Shown: one piece after another, positions 34,157 to 42,648 of the stretch
How positions within the stretch are numbered: position 1 is the first letter of the stretch
Layout: each line of letters begins with the position of its first letter
Source: Ruminococcus_G sp964621905
GTDB taxonomy: Bacteria > Bacillota > Clostridia > Lachnospirales > Lachnospiraceae
Length of the DNA: 64,000 bases
Assembly (NCBI GenBank): GCA_964621905.1
Contig: CAZUNG010000002.1
Span: 186,001-250,000, forward strand
Direction: 5' to 3'
Notes under the pieces: generated by a model
Databases searched by the model: none
What the model was told of the DNA's origin: nothing
The model's input: only the letters and a program-made list of their open reading frames with translations
Program-made: the position numbers and the translations under genes

Positions 34157-34196
34157 AGGCAGTTTGTTTATGGGAACTCCCGTAAGCAAACTGCCT
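34157..34196. terminator. bidirectional hairpin between cbiK and the amidohydrolase gene
   Basis: A near-perfect 19-bp stem (AGGCAGTTTG with CAAACTGCCT, extended by TTTATGGGA with TCCCGTAAG) around a two-base loop, in the 58-base gap between convergent genes. T runs on both sides are short, so it may act as a shared terminator or a 3'-end stabiliser. Confidence 0.75.
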
Positions 34197-34201
34197 TATT
34201 C

Positions 34202-35074
34202 TTATCCTAAAATCCGGAATTTTTCACAGATATGCAAATTTCCGTCCTGCAGCCTTTTTCGCACTGCATCAGAATTACCCAGAATCTCATAAAATGCTGC
34301 ATATTCCTGATCCAGAGACTCCCCGTGCATGACCATCCAGGCTCCGGCATCCGTACCGGTTCCCATCTGCACCCCCTTTTCAAAAGCCATCTGCAGTGTC
34401 TCAGTCTGTGTTCTGATAATTTCATGGACAGTCTCCTCCAAAAATCTGCCCTTTCCGGACAGATTCTGTACCGTGACAAGCGTCGGCACCCAGACAGTAT
34501 GGCTCTCAGCCAATGCTGCAAGACTGTCCGCATCCTGATAATTCCCATGTTCAATAGAATCCACCCCGCATAACACAGCAGTTCGAACTGCATCTGCACC
34601 GTTCGTGTGCGACATGACAGCAAAGCCTTCCTCATGGGCAATATGTACCATCTCCTTCACCTCATCACAGGAGAGCGCCTGACCCGTTATCTTTCCTGCA
34701 CAATTAAAATCCATGATTCCGGTTGTCATAATCTTGATAAAATCTCCGCCAAGCATTCTTACTTCCCGCACAAGCTGTGCGTATTCTTTCATCGTATCAA
34801 AGCCCCTGCCGACGATACTCCCATAGTGTCCATTTTTATGAATGGCAAAAACCGGAGTACGGTAAGTAATCCCATACTCCGGAGCAAGCGCCCTGGCCCT
34901 GAGCGATACAAAAAGCGCATCGCCGCCGTCCCTTAACCAGGTAATCTGATGTTTTTGATATTGTTCAAAATGACTTCGAATCACCGATTCATCCACACCG
35001 TTTCTGTGGCGCATCGACGCCTCCCGGTAATTCAGTCCGTCCATAAATACATGTACATGACAGTCACACCGCAT
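34202..35074 (-). CDS. amidohydrolase family protein at the end of the cobamide operon
   Basis: A 290-residue metal-dependent hydrolase. The motifs are in family order: CHVHVF (HxH) at residues 5-9, FIKIM with the bridging Lys, MSHTNG and SIEHGN with metal-binding His, and GTGTDAGAW with the catalytic Asp. It resembles imidazolonepropionase/prolidase-type amidohydrolases, but the substrate is unknown and it is shorter than most (about 400 residues). It lies six bases after cbiC in the same direction and before the shared hairpin, so it appears to be the last gene of the cobamide operon. It is not CbiZ, whose family is different. A role in corrinoid side-chain or lower-ligand handling is only a guess. 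Confidence 0.8.
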   Translation of the reverse strand: MRCDCHVHVFMDGLNYREASMRHRNGVDESVIRSHFEQYQKHQITWLRDGGDALFVSLRARALAPEYGITYRTPVFAIHKNGHYGSIVGRGFDTMKEYAQLVREVRMLGGDFIKIMTTGIMDFNCAGKITGQALSCDEVKEMVHIAHEEGFAVMSHTNGADAVRTAVLCGVDSIEHGNYQDADSLAALAESHTVWVPTLVTVQNLSGKGRFLEETVHEIIRTQTETLQMAFEKGVQMGTGTDAGAWMVMHGESLDQEYAAFYEILGNSDAVRKRLQDGNLHICEKFRILG

Positions 35075-35080
35075 GTAAGA

Positions 35081-35725
35081 TCACTCCCTGTTATCATCAA
35101 TCATGTACAGCAGCGCATTCACGATACAGGCTGCTATATTGCTGCCGCCTTTTCTGCCGCGGGCTACGATATATGGGACCTCCGTCTGCATAATCAGCTC
35201 TTTGGACGGTACCACGTTGACGAAGCCAACCGGAACACCGATGATCAGCTCCGGTTTCAAAGTACCATCCTCGATCATTTCATACAGTCGTATCAGCGCT
35301 GTGGGAGCATTTCCGATGGCAAAGATCATCGGTCGGTCCATAGCTGCCGCTTTCTCCATGCTGGCTGTCGCTCTTGTCGTTCCGTTCTTTTTTGCCGCCT
35401 CTGCAACATCCTCATCCGACATAAAGCAGAATACTTCTCCGCCGTACCTCGCCAGTGCACGCTTGTTGATACCTGATTTTGCCATCTGCGTGTCCGTCAC
35501 AATGCACGCCCCTGCTTTGATTGCTTCGATGGCTTTGGCCGCTGCATCCTCTGAAAAACAGAGCGTATCTGCATAGTCAAAATCAGCACTTGTATGAATA
35601 CATCGCTTAATAATCAGCTCCTGATCTTTTGCAAGTGTTCTGCCCCCCAGTTCTTCCGTAATAATTTCAAAACTGCGGCTTTCAATGTCTCTCGGTCTTA
35701 CATTTTCCAATTCAATTTTCATCAT
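35081..35725 (-). CDS. cbiC: cobalt-precorrin-8 methylmutase CbiC
   Basis: Moves a methyl group from C-11 to C-12, making cobyrinate. The 214-residue protein has the catalytic His (H44 in KRCIHTSADFDYA), IVTDTQMAKSGIN and IGVPVGFVNVVPSKE, all typical of CobH/CbiC. It lies seven bases after cbiP. It is apart from the other methyltransferases only in order; it is in the same operon. Confidence 0.96.
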   Translation of the reverse strand: MMKIELENVRPRDIESRSFEIITEELGGRTLAKDQELIIKRCIHTSADFDYADTLCFSEDAAAKAIEAIKAGACIVTDTQMAKSGINKRALARYGGEVFCFMSDEDVAEAAKKNGTTRATASMEKAAAMDRPMIFAIGNAPTALIRLYEMIEDGTLKPELIIGVPVGFVNVVPSKELIMQTEVPYIVARGRKGGSNIAACIVNALLYMIDDNRE

Positions 35726-35732
35726 CTGTTCC

Positions 35733-37244
35733 TCACAATCCCTGCTCTAAAATGTCGTAGATCTTTTTCATGTCAAGATGCTCCCTCAGCGCCTGCGCCA
35801 GGATATCATACTGCGTCTCCTTAAACTCCTGAAAATCCACCCCGGTAATATCCGAAGTATCAATCCCTTTTTTCTCGCCGAGTGCAGTGACGACCGCCGT
35901 GGCAACCCCCTCTTTGTCGAACACTCCGTGCACATACGTACCGTATACATTTCCGGCGTATGCACCGTCTTTCTGCTTTCCGCTGTGCTCAACGAGATCT
36001 TCAATATCCGTCATCGGCTGCGCGCCGTCTTTCAATGTTGAGACTCCCATATGGATCTCATATCCTTCAAGCAAAATCCCACTCAGTTTATGCAAGGTTC
36101 CGCCGACCTTCCCGAATGTTCCGGTCACACGTGTTCTCGTCTTTTCCTCCTCAAACACCGTATCCATCGGCAGCAGTCCCATCCCTTTGACAAAACCTCC
36201 GGCTTCCACACCGTTTGGATCACTCAGACTTTCACCCAGCATCTGATAACCGCCGCATACCCCGAATATAACGGTTCCCTGTGCCGCAGCCTTTAAGACA
36301 ACTGCTTCCATCCCGGACTGACGCATCCAGAGGAGATCTTCCATTGTATTTTTCGTTCCCGGCAAGATAATCATATCCGGTTTTTTCAGTTCCGATACGT
36401 GCTGCACATACCGCAGGGAAACACCCGGCATACTCTCAAACGGATTAAAATCCGTAAAGTTTGAGATTCTCGGGACTCTGATCACGGCAATATCGATCAC
36501 GCCGACTTCCTGATTTCCGTCAAACCGTTCCGTCAGACTGTCTTCATCCTCCACCTCAATGTTGAGATACGGTGCAACCCCGACAACCGGAATCCCCGCT
36601 TTTTCCTCCAACATGGCAAGCCCCGGTTCCAGAATTGTCTTGTCTCCACGGAATTTATTGACAATCAGTCCTTTTACCATTGCGCGTTCTTCATCGTCCA
36701 GCAGAATCGTTGTCCCGATCAGCTGCGCAAAGACACCTCCGCGGTCGATATCACCGACGAGCAGTACGGGAGCCTTGGCTCTCTTTGCCATTCCCATATT
36801 AACGATATCATCATCCTTCAGATTGATCTCCGCCGGACTTCCCGCTCCTTCAATCACAATAATATCATTTTCGGCGGCAAGTGTCTCATACGCCTCCATC
36901 ACCTTTGGAAACAGGCTGTGCTTATATGCAAAGTAATCGCGGGCATTCATGGTTCCGACCACCTCGCCGTTTACGATCACCTGCGAACCTGTTTCATTTG
37001 TCGGCTTTAACAGAATCGGATTCATCAGCACAGAGGGTTTGATGCCGGCAGCCTCAGCCTGCATGACCTGTGCCCGCCCCATCTCAAGACCTTCCTCCGT
37101 GATAAAGGAATTCAACGCCATATTCTGTGATTTAAAAGGTGCCACACGGTAACCGTCCTGTTTAAAAATACGGCACAGCCCTGCTGTCAGCAGACTTTTC
37201 CCCGCATTTGACATCGTACCCTGCACCATGATCGCCTTTGCCAT
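35733..37244 (-). CDS. cbiP: cobyric acid synthase CbiP
   Basis: Amidates four carboxyl groups of adenosyl-cobyrinic acid a,c-diamide using glutamine and ATP. The 503-residue protein has an N-terminal dethiobiotin-synthetase-like ATPase (VQGTMSNAGKSLLTAGLCRIF, then PFKSQNMALNS) and a C-terminal class I glutamine amidotransferase (IILPGTKNTMEDL, then GVCGGYQMLG with the catalytic Cys, and HGVFD). It lies 17 bases after cobD. Confidence 0.97.
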   Translation of the reverse strand: MAKAIMVQGTMSNAGKSLLTAGLCRIFKQDGYRVAPFKSQNMALNSFITEEGLEMGRAQVMQAEAAGIKPSVLMNPILLKPTNETGSQVIVNGEVVGTMNARDYFAYKHSLFPKVMEAYETLAAENDIIVIEGAGSPAEINLKDDDIVNMGMAKRAKAPVLLVGDIDRGGVFAQLIGTTILLDDEERAMVKGLIVNKFRGDKTILEPGLAMLEEKAGIPVVGVAPYLNIEVEDEDSLTERFDGNQEVGVIDIAVIRVPRISNFTDFNPFESMPGVSLRYVQHVSELKKPDMIILPGTKNTMEDLLWMRQSGMEAVVLKAAAQGTVIFGVCGGYQMLGESLSDPNGVEAGGFVKGMGLLPMDTVFEEEKTRTRVTGTFGKVGGTLHKLSGILLEGYEIHMGVSTLKDGAQPMTDIEDLVEHSGKQKDGAYAGNVYGTYVHGVFDKEGVATAVVTALGEKKGIDTSDITGVDFQEFKETQYDILAQALREHLDMKKIYDILEQGL

Positions 37245-37261
37245 GTCTTTCTCCTCCTTGT

Positions 37262-38287
37262 CTACAGTACTTCTCTTAATACTGACAGTAATTGTTCGTT
37301 TTCCTCCGGCATCCGGACCGCGATGCGAAAATATCCATCTTCAAGTCCCGGATAATTACTGCAGTCCCGAATCAAAATCCCTTTCTCAAGACATCGCTCA
37401 TAAAGATCCTCCGGACCTCTGAAAAAAATATAATTTGCCTTTGAGTCATATACCGTAAGTGAAAGCTCCGTCATCTGACGTTTCAGATATTCACGCTGCT
37501 CATTTACGATCTGCTGTGCCCGTCTGACATACTCCGTCTCTTTTAATGCCGCACAGCCCGCCGCCTGCGCGGGAATCGAGACATTCCAGGGCTGTGTCAT
37601 TCTCTCCATCTTCTGCAGCAGTTCTAAACAGCCGCACAGCCCATAGCCAAGACGAATGCCGGCCATCGCGTACCGCTTGGTAAACGCTTTCAGGATGAAG
37701 AGCTCTGAGTTTTCAGAGAGCAGGGCTTTCATCGTATACTGTTCCCCCTGATCCACAAAATCCAGAAAACATTCATCAATCATCACAAAGATACCGCAAC
37801 TGCGGCATCTTTCCAGAATGCGTCTCATAAGATCAGGTTCAATCAGAAATCCGGTCGGATTATTGGGATTGCACAAGAACAGCAGATCAAAAGTCTCGTC
37901 CAGTTCTTTCAGGAACTCCTCCCCCAACCGAAAATCTTTCATAGAAAACGTATGGATGCCGCTGTCCACCGCCTGAAGTGCCAGCCTGTACTCTGCAAAT
38001 GTAGGCGCCGGCAACAGTGCTTTCCTGGGATGCAGCGCACGCACCAGCGAAAAAATAAGTTCTGCTGCTCCGTTGCCGCAGATGATAAAATCCTGAGGAA
38101 CATTTTCATAGGATGCAAGCGAATCCCTGAGCTCCGTATAAAAAACATCCGGGTAGTGTTCCAACTCCTCCAGGCTCTTTGCGGCAGCCGCGACTACATC
38201 TTTCGGGGTGCCAAGCGGATTGATATTGGATGAAAAATCCAATGCATCCGGATGGCGGTAGACGTCACCTCCATGTATCTGCTTCAT
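37262..38287 (-). CDS. cobD: L-threonine-O-3-phosphate decarboxylase
   Basis: A PLP enzyme of the histidinol-phosphate aminotransferase fold that makes (R)-1-amino-2-propanol phosphate, the nucleotide-loop linker. It starts with KQIHGGDVYRHPDALDFSSNINPLG, a clear CobD signature, and contains the PLP lysine in ILKAFTKRYAMAGIRLGYG. ATG 38287, with GGAGGAG before it, gives 341 residues; the in-frame start at 38302 is less well placed. A related aminotransferase (HisC) is less likely given the operon. Confidence 0.92.
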   Translation of the reverse strand: MKQIHGGDVYRHPDALDFSSNINPLGTPKDVVAAAAKSLEELEHYPDVFYTELRDSLASYENVPQDFIICGNGAAELIFSLVRALHPRKALLPAPTFAEYRLALQAVDSGIHTFSMKDFRLGEEFLKELDETFDLLFLCNPNNPTGFLIEPDLMRRILERCRSCGIFVMIDECFLDFVDQGEQYTMKALLSENSELFILKAFTKRYAMAGIRLGYGLCGCLELLQKMERMTQPWNVSIPAQAAGCAALKETEYVRRAQQIVNEQREYLKRQMTELSLTVYDSKANYIFFRGPEDLYERCLEKGILIRDCSNYPGLEDGYFRIAVRMPEENEQLLSVLREVL

Positions 38288-38298
38288 AGCGCTCCTCC

Positions 38299-39276
38299 TC
38301 ACACGTTAAATATCCGCATCACAGCAAAACGGGCCAGTCCAAATAGGATCACGGACAGTATGGCCGTACTGTACAGCAAACGGTTTGATCTTTTGATATC
38401 TTCTGTCTCAACCGGACGATGCGCATCTCCGATCGTCGGCTTTTCATACAGTTTTCCGAAATACCATGCATCACCGGCCAGCTGGATATTCAGTGCTCCT
38501 GCCATGACCGCCTCAGTCTGTGCGGAATTCGGGCTGGCATGGTTTTTACGATCTCTTTTGAAAATTCGAAATGCCTGTTTTGCGTCAAAACCTGAGACAG
38601 CGGATGCCAGTACCATCAGCAGTCCGGACAGGCGTGCCGGAATAAAATTCACCACATCATCAAGCAGCGCCGCACACGTGCCAAAATAGCGGTAGCGCTC
38701 ATTTTTATACCCAATCATGGAGTCCATCGTATTGATGGACTTGTATGTAAATCCCAGAACTGCTCCTCCGATCATCATGTAAAAAAGCGGCGCAATCACG
38801 CCATCCGATGCATTTTCTGCAACCGTCTCCACCGTTGCTTTTGTCACGCCCTCCTCTGTCAGCTCTTTCGTATCTCTGCCGACAATCATGGAAACGGCAT
38901 AGCGGGACTGCTCAAGATCTCCCGTCTGCAATGCATCGTAGACTTTCATACTCTCATCTTTCAGCGCCCGGGTTGCGAGCAGCTGATAACACATGAACGT
39001 CTCCAGAACAAATCCCAGCCACTCACTGATGAAAAATGCGAGATACAGAAGAAGAAGTGGAACAGCCGTCGACACTGCAGCCGTCAGCACCACCAGCAGC
39101 ACGCCGGCTGACCGTTCTCCCTTCGGACTTTTCGGAAACCAGTTCCTTAGTATCTTTTCAAACAGTGCAATCATATTGCCGATTGCCCGGATCGGATGGT
39201 ATAGCCACCTGGGATCACCCACGGCCAGATCTATGAGAAAGCCGATGACAACGGCTGCCAATGTCCATTTAATCAT
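38299..39276 (-). CDS. cbiB: adenosylcobinamide-phosphate synthase CbiB
   Basis: An integral membrane enzyme (325 residues, about five to seven helices) that attaches aminopropanol phosphate to adenosylcobyric acid. DLAVGDPRWLYHPIRAIG near the N-terminus and VETVAENASDGVIAPLFYMMIGG in the middle are diagnostic. The gene overlaps the cobC-like gene by eight bases and has GGAGG before its ATG. Confidence 0.96.
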   Translation of the reverse strand: MIKWTLAAVVIGFLIDLAVGDPRWLYHPIRAIGNMIALFEKILRNWFPKSPKGERSAGVLLVVLTAAVSTAVPLLLLYLAFFISEWLGFVLETFMCYQLLATRALKDESMKVYDALQTGDLEQSRYAVSMIVGRDTKELTEEGVTKATVETVAENASDGVIAPLFYMMIGGAVLGFTYKSINTMDSMIGYKNERYRYFGTCAALLDDVVNFIPARLSGLLMVLASAVSGFDAKQAFRIFKRDRKNHASPNSAQTEAVMAGALNIQLAGDAWYFGKLYEKPTIGDAHRPVETEDIKRSNRLLYSTAILSVILFGLARFAVMRIFNV

Positions 39277-39889
39277 AGTTTCCTCCTTCTGCTGTTAAAA
39301 TCTTCAGTTTACAGCAGACATTTACCTCTCGTTTTCCATTCATCCACTGCTGTTCATCAATTTCAATTTCATACCCTCTTGCATTTTTCACCTGCCAGAA
39401 ATAGAAATCTTCACGTGGCACAGCGAATCGGTCCAGAATCGCCATGATTGTGCCTCCGTGTACAATCAGCGCGGCAGATGGATGACCTGCACGGATACTG
39501 TCTGCCATCACCCGCTCAAATCCCCGGGCACAGCGGTCCCGGAAAGTCTCCTGACTCTCTCCTCCGGGAAAGGGCAGGGTTCCTCCGCTGTCAATCCACT
39601 GCTGATACGCTGCCTGTCCATCCAGTTCCTTATAGTTTTTATTCTCAAATATCCCGAAATTGCACTCCGCCAGATCCTCTATGATATGGATCGCTTTCCC
39701 CGGATAGATAATTTCTGCCGTCTGTGTGCATCGTTTCAGCGGACTTGCATAGACCGCATCCACATTCGGGTATATCTTTCTCTGAAGAAGCGTCACTCCC
39801 TCCTGACAAAGCGGTTCATCTGTGACGCCGATATATCTGCCCAGCGTATTGCCGTACGTTATACTGTGGCGTATCAGGTAAGATTTCAT
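39269..39889 (-). CDS. cobC: histidine phosphatase family protein, CobC-like
   Basis: A 206-residue phosphoglycerate-mutase-fold phosphatase with LIRHSITYGN (RHx motif), the second catalytic region FPGGESQETFRDR and LIVHGGTIMAI near the C-terminus. In this operon it is most likely the alpha-ribazole-5'-phosphate (or adenosylcobalamin-5'-phosphate) phosphatase. ATG 39889 starts at the conserved MKSYLIRH and overlaps the previous stop (ATGA); the in-frame start at 39928 is rejected. Confidence 0.88.
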   Translation of the reverse strand: MKSYLIRHSITYGNTLGRYIGVTDEPLCQEGVTLLQRKIYPNVDAVYASPLKRCTQTAEIIYPGKAIHIIEDLAECNFGIFENKNYKELDGQAAYQQWIDSGGTLPFPGGESQETFRDRCARGFERVMADSIRAGHPSAALIVHGGTIMAILDRFAVPREDFYFWQVKNARGYEIEIDEQQWMNGKREVNVCCKLKILTAEGGNYD

Positions 39890-40263
39890 CCCTTGATCAC
39901 CTGCCCGATCCCGCAGACCACCCGGCATACCTCATCCGATGCCTCTGCAAGCTGCGTGCAGATACGCCCTGTGTTTTCCCGGTAATTCCTGTCAAATGCA
40001 TCAACAGGCACGACACCATATCCCAGTTCGTTCGTGATGATCACGATCTTTGGATTCTCTTCCTGAAGTCTTACGGCAAGCGTGCTGACCTCCTGACCAT
40101 TTTCCAGCATTCTGCGAATATATTCGTGAAAGTGATAAACGCCCCCGCAGGAAAAAAGTTCTTCCGGTTTGCAGGTACTTCCGTCCACCCAGTCCCAAAC
40201 CTGATAACGTTCTTTGGCAAATGCCAGTTTCCCCTGAAAAGTTCCACCGATAATCAATTTCAT
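39886..40263 (-). CDS. short CobU-like protein (possibly degenerate cobinamide kinase)
   Basis: A 125-residue protein that resembles CobU but is much shorter. The P-loop is altered (IIGGTFQGK, residues 4-12, with Leu instead of Ser/Thr after the Lys), the guanylation-His region is missing, while the C-terminal half (VIITNELGYGVVPVDAFDRNYRENTGR) matches the CobU end well. It overlaps cobS by four bases on one side and the cobC-like gene on the other. A complete cobU lies at 41033-41563. It may be a regulatory or catalytically reduced paralog; its activity cannot be judged from sequence. Confidence 0.72.
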   Translation of the reverse strand: MKLIIGGTFQGKLAFAKERYQVWDWVDGSTCKPEELFSCGGVYHFHEYIRRMLENGQEVSTLAVRLQEENPKIVIITNELGYGVVPVDAFDRNYRENTGRICTQLAEASDEVCRVVCGIGQVIKG

Positions 40264-41036
40264 AACTGTACTCCCATCACAATCTGCACCGCCACTGCCG
40301 CCAGCGGCATAACCAGTTCACAGACTGACAAAAACCAGCCTGCCAGATCTCCCGTTGTCCCTCCAAAATGTTTCATCGCCATATGATGATAATACCAGAA
40401 AACAAGTGCCGCACCCACAAGTGCCGCGGTTCCCAGCACCGGGTTCAGCCAGAGTATCACAACGGCAAGCAGGATGATATAAACCGCCATTGTGGCGCGT
40501 ACTCTCCTCGTCCGCGCCCCCCTTGAAAGGGCTGCCACCGACCCGTCTTTTCTGGCCTTCGGAAAGGTCACAATTGCCAGTGCACTTAACGAACGCGACA
40601 GCATAAAACAAGGGGCAATCACTTTAAGCGCCTCCATATCCATCTGACTGTAAACGCCAAACATCAGTGTAAAATATACCACACAGGTAATGACTGCAAA
40701 GGCTCCTGCATGAGAATCTTTCAGAATCTGAAGCCTGCGTTCCCTCTCCTGGTAAGAACTCATCGCATCGGCCGTATCCAATAGCCCATCCAGATGAATG
40801 CCGCCTGTGACAAATACGGAAATCAGCAGCAGGATAACGGTAAAAAAGACCGGATTCATGGACACATGAAGACCGATCACTCCCCAGATCCAGCACAGAC
40901 CGCCGATGACGGCACCCACCCAGGGCCAAAAGCACATGGCATATGCCATGTTTTTTTCACTCCAGTCACAGCGCGGCATCGGAATCTTTGAGTACATGGA
41001 GAAAGCAATGATAAAGCTGTTCATCAATCGTTTCAT
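40260..41036 (-). CDS. cobS: adenosylcobinamide-GDP ribazoletransferase (cobalamin synthase)
   Basis: A membrane enzyme (258 residues, about six or seven helices) that joins adenosylcobinamide-GDP and alpha-ribazole to finish the coenzyme. The N-terminal FSMYSKIPMPRCDWSEKNM and TGGIHLDGLLDTADAM, with Mg-binding Asp residues, are typical. It overlaps cobU and the short CobU-like gene by four bases each. Confidence 0.97.
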   Translation of the reverse strand: MKRLMNSFIIAFSMYSKIPMPRCDWSEKNMAYAMCFWPWVGAVIGGLCWIWGVIGLHVSMNPVFFTVILLLISVFVTGGIHLDGLLDTADAMSSYQERERRLQILKDSHAGAFAVITCVVYFTLMFGVYSQMDMEALKVIAPCFMLSRSLSALAIVTFPKARKDGSVAALSRGARTRRVRATMAVYIILLAVVILWLNPVLGTAALVGAALVFWYYHHMAMKHFGGTTGDLAGWFLSVCELVMPLAAVAVQIVMGVQL

Positions 41037-41563
41037 AGTTTTGGTGCATCTCCTTTTATCGTAATTGGTATTCCGTAGACAACCTCAGTGACGAGGTCCG
41101 CCCACGCGGCGATTTGGCAGTTGATATCTCCGAGATATCGCTGGTAGCGTATTGTCTCCTCATCATAATCAATACCGTCCGAAAAGATTTCGTTTGACAC
41201 AATCACAAGGTTGGCACAGACGTCTCTCAGATGCCTGACCCCCTTAAGTATCTCCTGTACCGTATATTCCCCCGCTCCATCCTGCTGATAGATTTCATTT
41301 GCCGTCAGATTAGACATACATTCCAGCAGCACATTGCTGCCCGGGGCAAGGGCAAGGGATTTCAGGCCGGTGTAACATTCCACGGTCTGAAATTTCTTTT
41401 CCTTTCTCATTTCCCGGTGACGCGCGATCCTCTGATGACTCTCCTCGTCAAAAGGATACATGGTCGCGATATAGATTCGTCCGGCTTCTCCAAGCTTTAC
41501 AATACAGTTCTCTGCATATGCAGACTTTCCGCTCCCGCTTCCGCCTGTGATCAGATGCAGCAT
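41033..41563 (-). CDS. cobU: adenosylcobinamide kinase / adenosylcobinamide-phosphate guanylyltransferase
   Basis: A bifunctional enzyme that activates adenosylcobinamide for nucleotide-loop attachment. The 176-residue protein has the P-loop GGSGSGKS (residues 7-14), the guanylated-His region with H49 in RIARHREMR, LECMSNLTANE and IVSNEIFSDGI. Length matches functional CobU. It lies 35 bases after cobT and overlaps cobS by four. Confidence 0.95.
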   Translation of the reverse strand: MLHLITGGSGSGKSAYAENCIVKLGEAGRIYIATMYPFDEESHQRIARHREMRKEKKFQTVECYTGLKSLALAPGSNVLLECMSNLTANEIYQQDGAGEYTVQEILKGVRHLRDVCANLVIVSNEIFSDGIDYDEETIRYQRYLGDINCQIAAWADLVTEVVYGIPITIKGDAPKL

Positions 41564-41598
41564 CGCTCACCGCCCCCCCTTTCTGTTGTCCGGCACTA

Positions 41599-42648
41599 TT
41601 ATGTCAGCGGGACATACGTCTCCATAGAATTCTCTTCAAAAGTACTCATACCATTATAAACTGCAAGTGCGATATCCAGAATCGGATACAGGGTAACCGC
41701 CCCTGTGCCTTCTCCCAGGCGCATATCACACATCAGGCAGCCGGTAAGCCCAAGCGCATCCAGCACCATAGCAGACGCCGGCTCCTTGGACAGATGAGAC
41801 GCCATCATAAAAGCTTTTGTCTTCGGCTCAAGGCGTGCCGCACAAAGTGCCGCCACACCGGAGATAAATCCGTCAATCACAATCGGAACTCTCAGGGCCG
41901 CTCCGCCCAGAAATACGCCGACCATGCCTGCGATATCAAGGCCTCCCACCTTCGACAGCACATCAATGACATCTTCCGGATCCGGCTGATGCAGTTCAAT
42001 CGCACGCCGAATCGTCCGGATCTTTTTCTCCAGTCCCTCACTTGACAGTCCTGCTCCTCTGCCGGTCACTTTTTCAGGACTCTGCCCGAGGAGTACAGCT
42101 GTGATCGCACTGCTGGTCGTCGTATTGCCAATACCCATTTCTCCGGTCGATATGATCTGGTAACCCTTTTCCTTCAGCTCTTCCACCATATGGATTCCGA
42201 CTTCAACCGCCTTTATCGTTTCCTCCCTTGTCATCGCCGGTTCTTTTGCCATGTTGCGGGTTCCGTACATCACCTTATGATTAATCAGCCTGGAGTCCAC
42301 TGCAATTCCGATGTCAACAGGAAATATATCTGCTCCAACAGTTCTGCACATGATGCTCGCAGTTGCTTTTTCTTTCAAAAAATTCTCAGAGATAATCAGC
42401 GTGACATCCTGTCCGCTCTGAGTGACTCCTTCTTCCACCACACCGTTGTCCGCACACATCACCACCAGCGCTTTTTTATCCAGCCTTACGTCCGATGTCT
42501 GTTTCATTCCTGCCATCTGGACAACTGCATCCTGCAGCCTGCCAAGACTGTGAAGCGGAATTGCGATACTGTACCATCTTTTCTCTGCAGCTTCCATCGC
42601 TGTTTGATCAAGTGTGCCGACAGCACACAGTGCCTCTTTTAAATTCAT
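41599..42648 (-). CDS. cobT: nicotinate-nucleotide--dimethylbenzimidazole phosphoribosyltransferase
   Basis: Activates the lower-ligand base to alpha-ribazole phosphate. The 349-residue protein contains VMCADNGVVEEGVTQSG, GEMGIGNTTTSSAI and the C-terminal catalytic loop MRLGEGTGAVTLYPIL with its Glu. ATG 42648 overlaps the cbiA stop (ATGA); a start at 42672 is rejected. No bluB or bza genes for making the base are in the window. Confidence 0.96.
   Translation of the reverse strand: MNLKEALCAVGTLDQTAMEAAEKRWYSIAIPLHSLGRLQDAVVQMAGMKQTSDVRLDKKALVVMCADNGVVEEGVTQSGQDVTLIISENFLKEKATASIMCRTVGADIFPVDIGIAVDSRLINHKVMYGTRNMAKEPAMTREETIKAVEVGIHMVEELKEKGYQIISTGEMGIGNTTTSSAITAVLLGQSPEKVTGRGAGLSSEGLEKKIRTIRRAIELHQPDPEDVIDVLSKVGGLDIAGMVGVFLGGAALRVPIVIDGFISGVAALCAARLEPKTKAFMMASHLSKEPASAMVLDALGLTGCLMCDMRLGEGTGAVTLYPILDIALAVYNGMSTFEENSMETYVPLT

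Noticed and set aside
34202..35074. Identification of the amidohydrolase as CbiZ
   Set aside because: CbiZ belongs to another fold; this protein has the HxH...Lys...His...His...Asp amidohydrolase pattern.
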